Positions 1 through 11,767 of a stretch of DNA of 64,000 nt are shown one piece after another; within the stretch, counting starts at the first letter, position 1, and every line of letters starts with the position of its first letter. Source of the stretch: Prunella strophiata (Eukaryota > Chordata > Aves > Passeriformes > Prunellidae); assembly GCA_036583965.1 (NCBI GenBank), contig JAZBQD010000019.1, forward strand, positions 18,908,085 through 18,972,084, written 5' to 3'. A program made the translations under genes and the position numbers. The notes under the pieces are model-generated. The model made no database searches, was not told where the DNA came from, and saw only the letters and a program-made list of their open reading frames with translations.

Positions 1-3000
1 ATTCATTGCTTGAGGCTTTCAGTCTGATAAACCGGCACTACAACAATTAATAATTAAAAAGTTGAAACTAAATCTTTTGTACTCACTGAAATGACAAGGT
101 GTGAAAATACAGTACAATGTAGGCATGTTAGTATATTTTCTGCTCTCTATCAAAATGAGAAGTCATTTAAATGCCTTTATTCTTAACCTTCTTAATATGG
201 TATCAAAGAAAAATTCATCACACTCATATCACCCTTCACCAAAAAAATGAAGGCAAAAATTTCTCTATGCTGAACATAGATTTATGTATGACCTCCATTA
301 ACATTAATGAGAGCCTTTAGCTAAATCCCTAAGCCCTGCAGCAGAAACCTACACTTAATAATTTAGTCAAGGACTGAAAAGATGGTGGGATAAGTCCTAA
401 GAAATAACAAAAAAATGAACAGAAATCAAACAGTAACAGGAATTGCAACATGGGACAGCAAAAACACTGCAGAAATTCATAGTTTGCAGAGGAATGGGGT
501 TGTTGGATTCAGGGTCCTGAAGAGGTAAAAATAGAGCTGGTGTGAAGAAGAGTGACAGAAGTCCAAGAAGCTTAGGAAGCTCACTAGCCTATCATCACCT
601 CCACAAATAGTGGCATATGCCTCTATGATGGTGCAGGTTGGAAGAGATGGTGTTATTTTTCAGGGATGAACCAAAATGATAATTTCTGTTTGTGTATTGT
701 TTCACTAGTGGGTAATTAGCTTCATGGGAAGAAATTTATCTGTCAGCAAAGGCAACAAGGAAGAAGATATATATGAACAACTCTATGCTTTTCCAAGCAA
801 AAAACCCTCAAAATAATACTTTAAACCAGATGAGCTCTTGCTATAGCTGGCTGTATATTAAACACAATTTTGCAGCATAAAAGTTCGTTCTTTCAGTTTT
901 CCTTTGTCTCTACACACTTTAAGGGCACTGAAAAAAAAATGAGACACGTTCAGGGATGAATATGTCAATTTTGGCAACCTAAGCTGTTGTACCTTTTAAC
1001 AACTTCTGTTCACTTATCCCACATCTTGTAAGTTAAATCCCATATCAAATCAGACCCCCTAAAAACAAGTAGAATTTGATGTAAACAGAAAGCTAGATTT
1101 AAAGGAATTACACCAAGAATACTTTTGGGCCAAACTTTACATAAAAGAATTTCTGCCAGTGAAGGTCATCAAAGGAGCAGAAAATCTAATAAACTTTTTT
1201 TACTATGTTATCACCTTTTATTAAACTATAGACAAACAAATGTCAGAAAGTTTCATTTCTATGCCATGAGGGACTGCAAAGTTATATATTTTAAATTAAA
1301 TAGCTATTTGAAAGGCAGAAAGAGAAGCTGAATTTAAAGCAGCCTGAGCCAGTGTTGCTGGGAATCTCTAGTATGTGGTGTGAGAAAGTATTTCTTACAC
1401 CTGGAAGAGTTTTGCTGCAGAACAGGGTCTTACGCAGGGCAGGCAAAATGAACAAAGATTTCATCTACCATGTGTCCTAGAAAAATACCAACTTCTTAAG
1501 AAAGAATTAAATTCAGGTATTAATTTAAAATATAAGAGACCTCTCCAAATTGTAATTTGCACTGCAATTCTGTAAATAAACTTAGACTTGATTAATTTTT
1601 GGTGTGATTTGGTCAGCATTTGCGTGATGCCTGTTTCCAAAAATGTTCAAAACCCTCTGCACTTATTCAAATCACTAATCACAGTTTGTTTCTATTTCAG
1701 TTTCTCTGTAGTGAAGTTCAGAAATTTTATCTACAACTCGTAAATTGACACTGCAAATGCTTTTTCCCTCTTGCAGATCAAGAAGCCTTGGTTAACTGGG
1801 TGTCCATTTTGTCTTCCTATTTTGCATTCAGCCATATCTATGGTTAGATTATTTCTTTATGAATAAAGAATCATCAGAGCAAAATGTCTACAAAAAAATC
1901 ACAAAGACCGTGTTTCACAGAAACAGATGTAATCTAAAAGCTGCATAGCATTAAACAGAGAGGAACTGTGATTTATGATTGATATATTGAAAGGAGTTAC
2001 AGTCACCAAAACAAAATGAAAACACCATTGGAAGAGCTGAGTGCTTCTCCCTCTCCCCCTCTTCGCTTTCTCACTCCTCTATTATTGCAATTAATACACC
2101 AATGTTGACAGAGTTTATCAGGAATTTCTGAAGGACAACATTTTAAATATAAAGAAACTAATTTTTCTTTCACTTATAAATTAAAGAGCTGTCATCATTA
2201 ATGCCATCATTTTGAAAAAGCAGTGAGAATTTTAAAGAAAATCTGAAGTTGTTTTCTGAAATTTGTCAATAGGAAATACACTTTATAGGTGTATGTATGT
2301 ATATGTGTACATTTTCCTGTGAAGTTTCTTCTCTTCCTTCTAAAGATGATAGAGACTTACCCCAAGAAACAGTTTCAAAAGGGTTAAATTTATAATATTA
2401 ATGCTGTGCTACACTGATGTCAGCAATTTACAGCAGGATGGTGGGTTCCAGTGCCAGAAGCTATGGCACAGGAGAGAATGTTATTTTAACAGCATGATTC
2501 TCTATGAAAGCCTGTCATCTTCTGTTCTTGAACCCTTGCTAATGTACTGAGGCGACATGCCCAGATAGAAAAGGAATGTTTTTCAGCTGTTATGTGGTGG
2601 CTATTAATATAAATACTGCTATACAATAAATATGATGCCACTGCTTGACATCATTTTAAATTGACAAAGACATCAGGATCTCTTGGGACACTGTGTTTCT
2701 AAAGGGCCACAACCTTCATTCCTTATTCAGATGAAACTCTTAATAACCTAGCTCACAAGAAACTTTCCTTTCAAGAATTTTAAGCCCCTGAGACCATCTG
2801 GGCACAAATACCATGCTGTGTCAGGCCACATTCACTGTGACTGACAGGGCATAATGCAACACTAGTTTGAATTTTTCTGCATTGCTGTTTTCACACTCCT
2901 TAATATTTGCTTAGCATGCCTGACAATACCACAGTCAGGTCCAGCACATGCTCAGTACCAGAGAAGAGCTGAAATCCTGAACATTATGACTGATGAACCA

Positions 3001-4084
3001 TTTTTTCTGACTAACAGCTCTCACATCTCAGAGCGGACGAATAAAAAATTTAGCATTAAGTCTTCCCAAAATTTCCTTTCTTTCTGTTATCACTTCCCCA
3101 AATCACTCAGCTAGAATACTACAAAGATATATAAACTTATTTTTCAAAACAAAATAAAAGGCAAAGAGAGACTTTCTTTTTCTTTCTTAGTAGACTTTCT
3201 GTCTACTAAGGAATTTTTTATATATATATACCAGTTTACCATTTGCTTACCATTTGTTTTGGCTAACAAGATCTTGCAACATCATAGCCAATGACTATAG
3301 AGGTAATTCTTCAAGACTTTTACACATGCCCTTCTAGGCAAATTATCAACAATGCATGTTCTTGAAAAGATAATTCTGTCTATCCAACTCATCAAGAAAG
3401 GAATGTGAGTAACCAAGATGAGCAGATGCACCTCAGTCACCTGAGCCAATTAGGTCACCCTAAGCAAACTCAGCACTTCAGGGCATCAGGTCACTCACAA
3501 AATCAGTTTGGTGATCTGAGAGAGCAAGAAATTTCTGTGGAGCCAGTGGAACTTACAAAAAAAAAAAAAAAACTACAGAGAAATACATCTCTATATGTCT
3601 GTAAAAATAAAACACTTCTTTAATGTTAAATCAAAGTAACTGTTAATGCTTTTTATACCAACATTAATATGCAACATGCATGTATATATTTAAAATGCTC
3701 ATATTTGAAATACAGGGGTGTAACACTGGTTGTTTTACCTGTTTTTACCTACTTATATATAATTCCTGCTCAGAAAGTTTACCACCTATCTTTCATGTAC
3801 TTTTTTGCCTCCACTCACCCTGATCTGTTTTTCTGCCAAAAATACTGGAAAATGAAGAAGCATAACATTATTTCTCTTACACATTAAAAAAACAAGAGGG
3901 GAAAAAAGTGTGGGGGGGGGGGGCAGGAGCACAGATCTAACTCTCTGACTGCATCACTGCTGGAAACAAAAATCAAAGTTTTACAATATCTAAGCAAAGG
4001 AAGTAGCTAATCACAGAAGTAGGTGATCTGCTAGTCAGAGAACAGAACTGCGATTTGTACAAGCACATGCTGTAGAACTAGAGG
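1..4084. other. AT-rich non-coding DNA, no gene seen
   Basis: I see no convincing exon, RNA gene or recognisable transposon here. The short open frames (about 60-75 codons) have no recognisable domain and are of the length expected by chance in AT-rich DNA. Local items are a 16-base A tract (3557-3572), a run of 12 G (3912-3923), a short TA repeat near 3219-3231 and the hairpin listed separately. Confidence 0.6.
3186..3210. repeat. Perfect 10-bp inverted repeat with 5-base loop
   Basis: CTTAGTAGAC is followed by the loop TTTCT and then GTCTACTAAG, its exact reverse complement. A short TA-rich tract follows directly. It could form a small hairpin, but I see no gene or element it belongs to, and a short palindrome of this kind may be chance. 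Confidence 0.6.
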
Positions 4085-4500
4085 AGGCATCCTGGGTCAG
4101 TGAATCCAATTCCCTGCTATCATAAATAATCATGTCATATAATCCCATTCATCTCATTTGAGCTCCATCTTAAACCCTTTTTATGAATTTGTGAAATAAA
4201 TGCATTCATAGCTGGTTTATATTCATTTGTTCTTGTGTAACCTTGTCCTTTAGCAAAAATAACTCATCTTCCTCCTGCCCCCATTTATTTATAGAAGGCA
4301 ATCATACTTTTTCTCAGCTATTATTTTGCTAGGCTAAATCCAGCTCTTTCAGTCCCCTCATGTAAAACAGCTTCTTCATTCCTCTAGTTATCAAAGCAGC
4401 TGGTCTATGTACCTGCTCCAGTTCAAACATGGCTTTTTTAATAATCTCTTCAATGCTCTAAATAGTTTTAACCCTTCCTACACTAATGATCAAAATTTCA
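4085..4500 (-). mobile_element. Old CR1/L3-type LINE fragment, 3' end of ORF2 plus start of 3' UTR
   Basis: Read on the minus strand, broken frames give peptides typical of the C-terminal tail of CR1/L3 reverse-transcriptase proteins. One piece, near 4340-4435, reads MFELEQVHRP, ITRGMKKLFYMRG, LKELDLA. A second, near 4230-4280, reads EEDELFLLKDKV. In CR1 ORF2 these correspond to the segments that begin F-x-LEQVQRRAT and EL-FKLKD-V. The frame has several stops and shifts, so the copy is dead and old. Only the last part of ORF2 and some 3' sequence remain. The exact family and ends are uncertain. The side nearest the 5' part of the element abuts the (TCCT)n microsatellite that follows. Confidence 0.72.
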
Positions 4501-4540
4501 TTACCTACTGGAGATACTTCACTTCAAGCATATTAATCTG

Positions 4541-4769
4541 TCCTTCCTTCCTTCCTTCCTTCCTTCCTTCCTTCCTTCCTTCCTTCCTTCCTTCCTTCCT
4601 TCCTTCCTTCCTTCCTTCCTTCCTTCCTTCCTTCCTTCCTTCCTTCCTTCCTTCCTTCCTTCCTTCCTTCCTTCCTTCCTTCCTTCCTTCCTTCCTTCCT
4701 TCCTTCCTTCCTTCCTTCCTTCCTTCCTTCCTTCCTTCCTTCCTTCCTCCTTCCTTCCCTCCCTCCTTA
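4541..4769. repeat. (TCCT)n microsatellite, 52 perfect units plus imperfect tail
   Basis: Positions 4541-4748 are 208 bases of pure TCCT, exactly 52 units. A degenerate CT-rich tail runs to about 4769. The strand is all pyrimidine (all purine on the complement) and has mirror symmetry, the composition that favours intramolecular triplex (H-DNA). The long open frames across it on both strands (repeated PSFL or EGRK peptides) are products of the repeat, not genes. Confidence 0.97.
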
Positions 4770-7154
4770 TTGGCAAAGGCACTCAAGTGTTTTGTGATTG
4801 ACTCACAAATTCAAGTCTCCTTTCCCAACAGTTGTTCTCCCAGCCTACAAATTAAAACTTTTGTTATGTAACAATATAAATGCAACAATACTTAAATTGT
4901 TTCAGTATTTTAATAATTTCATCATAATTCTGTATTAGAACAGTGAAAGAGTTTTCAGATATTATGGCAGTAGTCTCATGAGAGTTCATCTTATATATGT
5001 GCCATTGGTTAATTTTATTCTAGTACAATAAATTTCTAGCTGAAAATGCTAATAATTCTCAGCACCAAAGATAAGGTCTGAGGAATTCTAATAATAATAT
5101 CTATGGAGACAAGTTACTGCATTTTTTAACTCTCTTCCTTTTAGTTTTGCACTTAAAAAAATGTTTCCAGTCTCTAAGTCTCTAACTTTCCTCCTCATGC
5201 TAAAGAATTTCACCAGATCAGATGTTCTTGTGAAGTCTAGATAGAAAGAGTACATTATCATTTTCTTCAAGAAAACCAGTTATCTTGTTAAACACAGCTA
5301 TCAGGCTAGCCTAGCATCACTCCCCCTCTATCTCTGGCTGATGCAAATTGTATTCCATCCCATTTTACACAGACATTTATATTTTTAAACATTTGTCTCA
5401 AAATGTGTTTTAAATCTTTGCTTATGAGAAGGGAAAAGAACCTCTAGCCACACTAACAAAGATGATCACTTCCTTCTTTTTTCTTCCTTTTCATATCTTC
5501 TCCAATTAGTGAAGAACGCCGCAGGACTTACTGTCTCAAATCTCCAAGGTGAAATTTATGCATCCTTAATACTTGCTGCATTCTCAGATGAAGAAATATT
5601 AGTTTTTAAATACATGCTTCTGCTAGCTTTTCTCTCTGCCTTCACATTTTTCAGTGTCATCCCCACTGAAAATTCAGTTACAGACTTCTAACCCTGAGCC
5701 TAAGACTTAATTTAACTTATTTGGAATGAGTTATAAAAAATTATCTCATCTGTTTTCATGAAACAGGGATAATAAAATATGTCACTCAGAGCACACTTGC
5801 TTTGCTTACATTTATATGTCACTTTAAAAATAAACCCCAGTGTTAAACCCACAATTGTATCTCCAGTGAGTGACACTACAATCTCCTTTCCTGAGTGTCC
5901 ACATGTACCCTTCTGGGATCCTTGCAAGTTGTTCTGGATTAAAAACTCTCACATTAGGTATTTTCTAGGAGTACATCTAGATTAAATCATTCCAGTCCTA
6001 TATTTTCACTGTTGTGCTATGATAATAAGTTATTATAATATTACTATTGTTACAGACTAATCCTACATTGTCAAAAATTGCTACTGTTTTATTACAATAA
6101 CTTCATAATTCAGTTAAAGCAAATAATAAGAAGAAATTGCTGCATAGGCTGAAAAATAAAATCAGAAATACAAGCTGCATAGAAAGTATTATGTGTAAAA
6201 CATCTTTATAAAACATAGCCTAGTAACTTAGGCTGGTATCTTAGATATATGCAGATTAATCAGAACTAACCTGGCAAATAAATTCTGGAAAGGCACACAA
6301 TAGAAGACAGAATAGAAGATTAGTGTTAAAAAATACATGAAAAAGAAGATAGTATAAATACTTTAACCATATGGTAAATGGCACGATTCTGAGTAGAAAA
6401 AGAATTGTTTGATATGGAAAATGTCTGCTATACATCACATAAGGGAGAAAAAGGGCAAGACAGACTAGTCAAAAGCAGTGGCCATCACCAAAGGCTTCAG
6501 AAGGTCCTGAAGACTAAAGGGCCACAGATCCTATTCTCCTAATTGCTCACATTTGTAAGCAGGTTTCTGAGCTTCTGCCTAGTTCCTGAATGATTAACTG
6601 CTGTCTTATTCACTCCCATACAAGGACACAGAATCACAAATTTTTTTCTTCCTACCTAAGAATGTCTTGTTATCCATATAAACAGCTTGTACTTATTCTG
6701 ACCATAAATTCTGCAGCACTTAGTTCAGCAGGATAGCTCCTAACTACAGAGAATACAATCACTTCATGAAGTAGCTGACTTCCAGACCCTTGATCTGATC
6801 TAAGGAAAAAAAACCACAAGAATATTATCCTTATCTACCTAGTAGCTTTTGTGTATTATAATATCATCTCCCTTCTGAGCTAAATACTTCTATTTTGTGA
6901 ATGCCTCCTTATAATTGAAACAGATTATATAGTGAAAAATGCATGTATCCTTTTGAGGGAAAAAAAATAAAAGCAATAAAACCAGAAAAATCTCTCTCTT
7001 ACTGTTGACTTCAATTCTGGAGAATTTGAGATATTTAGATTTTTACAGGAAATTTCATACAAAGATAATCTTTCACTTCATCACCTTTAAGTGTTTAAGA
7101 GACAAAAGATGACACAGCTCTGAACAAAATTTCTGGGACTGGTCAGAATTTTTA
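4770..7154. other. AT-rich non-coding DNA, no gene seen
   Basis: No recognisable exon, RNA or mobile element is visible. The open frames are 60-71 codons, overlap on opposite strands and show no domain. Confidence 0.6.
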
Positions 7155-7245
7155 ACCAGCTAGGACCAAAGGTTAAGTTACTTGACCAAGTAAGCTCAGT
7201 GAGTCAGCAGCAGAGTCAGAATGAATAAGCCCCAGGAGGGAAATT
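7155..7245 (-). mobile_element. MIR-like (CORE-SINE) remnant
   Basis: The stretch around 7170-7240 contains AGGTTAAGTTACTTGACCAA followed by CTCAGTGAGTCAGCAGCAGAGTCAGAAT and then CCCCAGG with small gaps. This is the order and wording of the reverse complement of the MIR core (the gain-ttaag-tactt-gccaa / cacacagct / agtgg-cagag-c / aacccagg pattern). Such relics occur in birds only as old, scattered fragments. The identification is from memory of the consensus, and the borders are approximate. Confidence 0.5.
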
Positions 7246-7364
7246 TTATCTTTTTGAGGCCAGCATAATTTTCCCAACATTTTCTGCTTAGCCAGGATTT
7301 CACTTCAGTTTCTATAATATGCTTCTGCCTCCTCTAATCACTAAAGCACAATGGCTCTAAGTGG

Positions 7365-7412
7365 CTCTTCAGTTACTAAATTTTTAAACTCTTCAGTTAC
7401 TAAACTTTTAAA
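7365..7412. repeat. 24-bp direct tandem duplication
   Basis: Two adjacent 24-bp copies (7365-7388 and 7389-7412), beginning CTCTTCAGTTACTAAA and ending TTTTAAA, differ by one base (T versus C). This looks like a recent local duplication in non-coding DNA. Confidence 0.85.
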
Positions 7413-10400
7413 GGCTGTTTTGATGGTGTTGCTGGTGATATTTTTTGCCCTCTCATGTACTTGATTTCACATGATTTTACTAAAGTGCTCATCAATCATT
7501 ATTCCAGTAATATAAGCTTAGGCAAGTATCTTGATTTAAAATTTACTGACACTATAATCCCTTTAAATAGTTCCAGCATAGCATTAACTTATTATAGAGA
7601 ATGACAGTATAATACAAAAATTGAATAAACTATAAATAAAATTTCTGAAGAAAGATAATTCCCACATCAGGCTATTTGTATCAAAGAACATGATGGCAAT
7701 GTACCATATTTGTGAACTTGATATAGAAACACTTTAGCAACTCTTGTTTATATGTACAGGTCTAACAATGGTAACATTTTCTGTCATAAATATTTGGAAA
7801 CTGTGAAACAAAAAAAAAAAATAAAGTAAACCAAAACTTTTGTATTTTTGAGCGGTCTGGAAAACCTTGAATAGCCCATCAGATTAAGTTTTTCTTCTTT
7901 TAACAGCAAAAAAGCTATTCGGATATTTCCTTAACTTTTTTTTAGATCATTACTAATACTTGATAAACTTATCACAAAAATTTGTAAATGCCAAATTGCT
8001 TATAGTGTCTTTGCAGCAACACTCAAAAATTAGTGGAAGCTTAGCTTTGACACCTCCAACACATTCTTGAAAATCCTAGCTTGCTGATGATAGTGACTGT
8101 CCAGAATTTTGCTCAATATGCTTGAGAAATATTTGAAATCAAAGTGATTCTTTGATTTAGTACTTATATTTTTAACCAATTCAGATGGGAATATTTTCCG
8201 ATGCAGTTTTACCAATGACATTCAATCTGGACAGCTACAGTTCTCACATTGCTGAGATAATGTTATTGCTATTAATAATCTCAAAGAACCTCTGAGTTTG
8301 AAGGCATTGCATAGAGCCACAGATGGCTGCATTAAGGTCATTATTTTAATAGCTATAATATTAAAAATACTGGAAATTCCACACATTTGGCTCAGTTGTC
8401 CTATATGTTTACCTTCAAAAAGCCAGAAATTATTGTGACAGGAAGAACCCTTACAGGAAACATAACACTACATAAATGATACTCTAGTGCAAGCTGACCT
8501 TATGGTAATATAAATATTGATGTTATTAATGTCACCTAAAGTGTCCACTGAAAGTATCCAAATAGAAATATACCTGCCTTGTCTTGTGTGCAATGTAGCA
8601 GCTTATGTCAGCAAGACATCGCTTCTATTGCAATGTTTTATTTTAAACTGATTTATTGCACTGATGTCCATTGGAAAGGGAAAGGAGATTGAGGAGATGC
8701 ACAAGGGGAGTAAGAGAGGAGCAGGAAAAGAAAGAAGACCCAAATGCACTCAGTATTAATAATGTAAGTTACATATTATCTTCCTACACATTCCCACAGA
8801 GTGTGATTTCAACTTCTGGCTGCACTGTAGGTACTTCTGTGTGAATATGTTTTCCTGACGTGAATGGAAATTCAGACATTTTTAGGGGTTTAGCAATTAA
8901 GGCCTAAGGACATAATATCTGGAAGATATACATAACAGATCTTATAAACAGGTGCCTGGATAAAAACTCTTTGAGTGTTCAATTGATTCTTGCTATTATT
9001 CCAGTGCCTTGAGTTCTTAATTACCTAAGGCTCAAATTGAAGACAATGTTGTAGTCAGTGCATTCTCTCTGTCAGAGGGGAAGATATGAATCCTATGGTA
9101 TAGCTCAACTCTGATCAATCAATTTTGCTGTTCCAAATGACCCAACTGTGGTTAATTAATTTATCTTAAGTACTGAGAAGGTTTCCTTATGCCAGCTGTG
9201 CCTGCTCTGTCACTGCAGACATATTTTCAACACTAATATATCAGTGCTTTGTCAAAGCTAATTCCATTTGTGCCTAGAAATGAGGCTTACATAATTTATT
9301 GGAGACTATGTAATAATTTTTGCTTTTAGAAAAAATACCCTGATGTTCTGCTTATTTGAGACAAAGGCTGAAAGAGTAAAGATGTCATTCCAGCTAGTGA
9401 CACAAGTATAATGATTTTCAGTTTCTCAAAAAATGCTCAGCATATCTCACTCTTTTTTTGGATGATATCTGGAAACAAACATGTTTCAGAAAGGCAGTTT
9501 ATCAGGTCTGTGAAGAATTCAAGCCTGAATGTTGCAAGTATATATGGAAAATACATATAGATGTATCAGATCCCAGTTTTACAAACTTTCTTTAGATCAT
9601 TTAAGTTCAATCTAATTTCTACATGATTTTGATGAAAAATGCTAAGATGCAGTACTGAGCCTGAATCATACTCAGAATTCCTGTGTATTAGCTTAGATTC
9701 TAGGTGCTTATATAACAAATTTTTGTCTCCCTTTGTGATGCATTCTTGTCTCAGTGCTCATGTTCTACTGAGACAAGAAGAAAAGGAATACATCCTTTTC
9801 CAGGTGTCTTGTAGGACTTTACAGTAGAGCTAAATCTAGTAATCAAATCACAAGTGAAGATCTTACATGTGGCCATTTATTGAATGGATGCTCCTCTGCA
9901 TGACAGGGAAAGCATAAAGACCTCATAAACATATTAAGAGTTTTAGCAACTACTCAATGAAGTGCTTGAATGTATTCTTAATTGACCATAAGGGACATGG
10001 AGAGGGTAGTCAGAAGTTACCCCATTTCTTTGATGTCAGTGGGAGCTATTTCTATTGATTTTGGTGAAGGATAAATCATCACCTAAGTCTTTGACTCCAA
10101 CAACTTGAGTCACTTATATTAAAACAGAGAATCTTAGCTATATCAATGCTATTATGCTACACAAATACTTAAAAATAGATTACATCCAAAATAATCAATT
10201 ACCTGTCACAATGGGCTGCCATTAAATTTCAGGGGTTTATGCAGCTCAAATTTGTGTTTGTGACACCAAGTAAGTAATTCTGCATCACTTTAGATACATT
10301 GTACAAATCAAAATGTTTTACTTGAAATTTATTTAAATATTTCTAAAATTTTCAGCCAATTCTAGACATAATAAGGGAAAGAGAACTTATGACTGTATTA

Positions 10401-11635
10401 AATTTAGGAGGAATGGATTCCTCATTAATATGCTACATTCTCTTTAATTTTTTGTTATTCTGGAATAATATTCTGTTTTATTCTGGAAAGCTAATCAGAT
10501 CAGATAATGTCGTTGATGGTTCATTCTTCTGTTCAAGTCCTGAACTAGCATAACTAATCTAACAAAATTATGTCAATACAGACCAACTGATGAGCAGAGC
10601 TGCATGTTCAGGAAACAGAGTTTGTATTCTAGCATCATCAGATACTTTGAATATTGAATCAGTAACTGGATGCTACACTTCAGCCCACTGATGCTCACCC
10701 AGTATGATACCACAGTATTTTCTCTTTGGGAAACAATTGGCAATGAAAATTTCACATATATATGAGAAATTGCTAGGATAAACTGCATATTGCAAAAAAA
10801 TATTGCAACATTCTTTATTAGGGAAATTATTTTGGGAAGTTTTAGCACAGAGACAAGACGTGCAAACCAAGGTTTTGGAGACATGCATAAAAGCTTTCCC
10901 TTGAAATAAACCTTAATTCCTTCCATGTCTCTAGAAGGAAACTGATTTTGACAGACTGTATTTTGTCTCTGTTTCATTTAATTATTCACATCAACATTTA
11001 CCAAGGGAGATTGGTCTTTGCTCAAATTGTCATTGCATGCCAGACAACCTGTTGCCTATCTTATTACTTTTATTGCTTATTGTTGTTGTTTTGTGGACTT
11101 TGCAGGCAATACTGTTACAATTTAAATTAAAAAGAAAAGTCACCATGAGAAAACTTGATCTTCAGAAAGAGCTTGGACTTCAAACTGTCTCACATTTATA
11201 TTTTAGGCCATACTACATTTTGAAATTAAATCTTTCTCACTCAAAACCATAAAATATAAAGGTGTTTCTTCTTGGTCCTTCCAGTGGAGATAAGTAGAAA
11301 GAAATTTCCACCAAAAGAAATGTGTTTAAATATGTGTGGAGACCTTGCAAAATGGTTATCATGTTCAAAAGTTATTGACTTTAACTGGGATTGAAAGTAT
11401 GCAGAATTCTGAAGGACTTGACCTCAGCTGTGAAAAGGATACTGCTTCTCAAATTTATTTTTGATCTAACTGGAAACAGAAGGACCCAGCATGAAATAGA
11501 GGCCTGCACTTCACAGGAGTAATATCTTAGTCACTTTTGGGAGAGAGTGGGAAGGTAGAGGAGAAATCTAAAAATTTTCTATTGCTTTAGCATGAACTGA
11601 CTGCAGTACAGCTGCATGATTCTTAAGCTTTGGGG
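7413..11635. other. AT-rich non-coding DNA, no gene seen
   Basis: No exon or RNA gene is recognisable. The longest open frame, about 134 codons on the minus strand at 10573-10977, has no recognisable domain and overlaps other frames on both strands. A phrase near 10,030-10,055 (a 'TGATGTCAGTGGGAGCTATT' type string) resembles an old reptile-wide interspersed repeat, but it is too short to call. Confidence 0.55.
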
Positions 11636-11671
11636 AAAAAAAAAACAAAACAAAACAAAAAACCCAAAAAA

Positions 11672-11707
<36 letters not shown>

Positions 11708-11767
11708 AAAAAAACCCCAAAAAAACCAAAAAAAAAAACCAAAAAAAAAAAACCAAAAAAAAAACCA
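11636..11767. repeat. A-rich simple repeat with interspersed CC/CCC
   Basis: A run of 132 bases consists only of A and C. It includes an uninterrupted A tract of 33 bases (11673-11705), followed by blocks of A separated by CC or CCCC. The F/W-rich open frames on the minus strand here are artefacts. It could be a decayed poly(A)-tailed insertion, but no element body is visible beside it. Confidence 0.95.

Noticed and set aside
4407..4871. 154-codon plus frame and 87-93-codon minus frames
   Set aside because: Products of the (TCCT)n microsatellite, with unique sequence only at the ends.
10020..10070. Resemblance to an old reptile-wide repeat ('GATGTCAGTGGGAGCTATT' type string)
   Set aside because: The match is too short to support a call.
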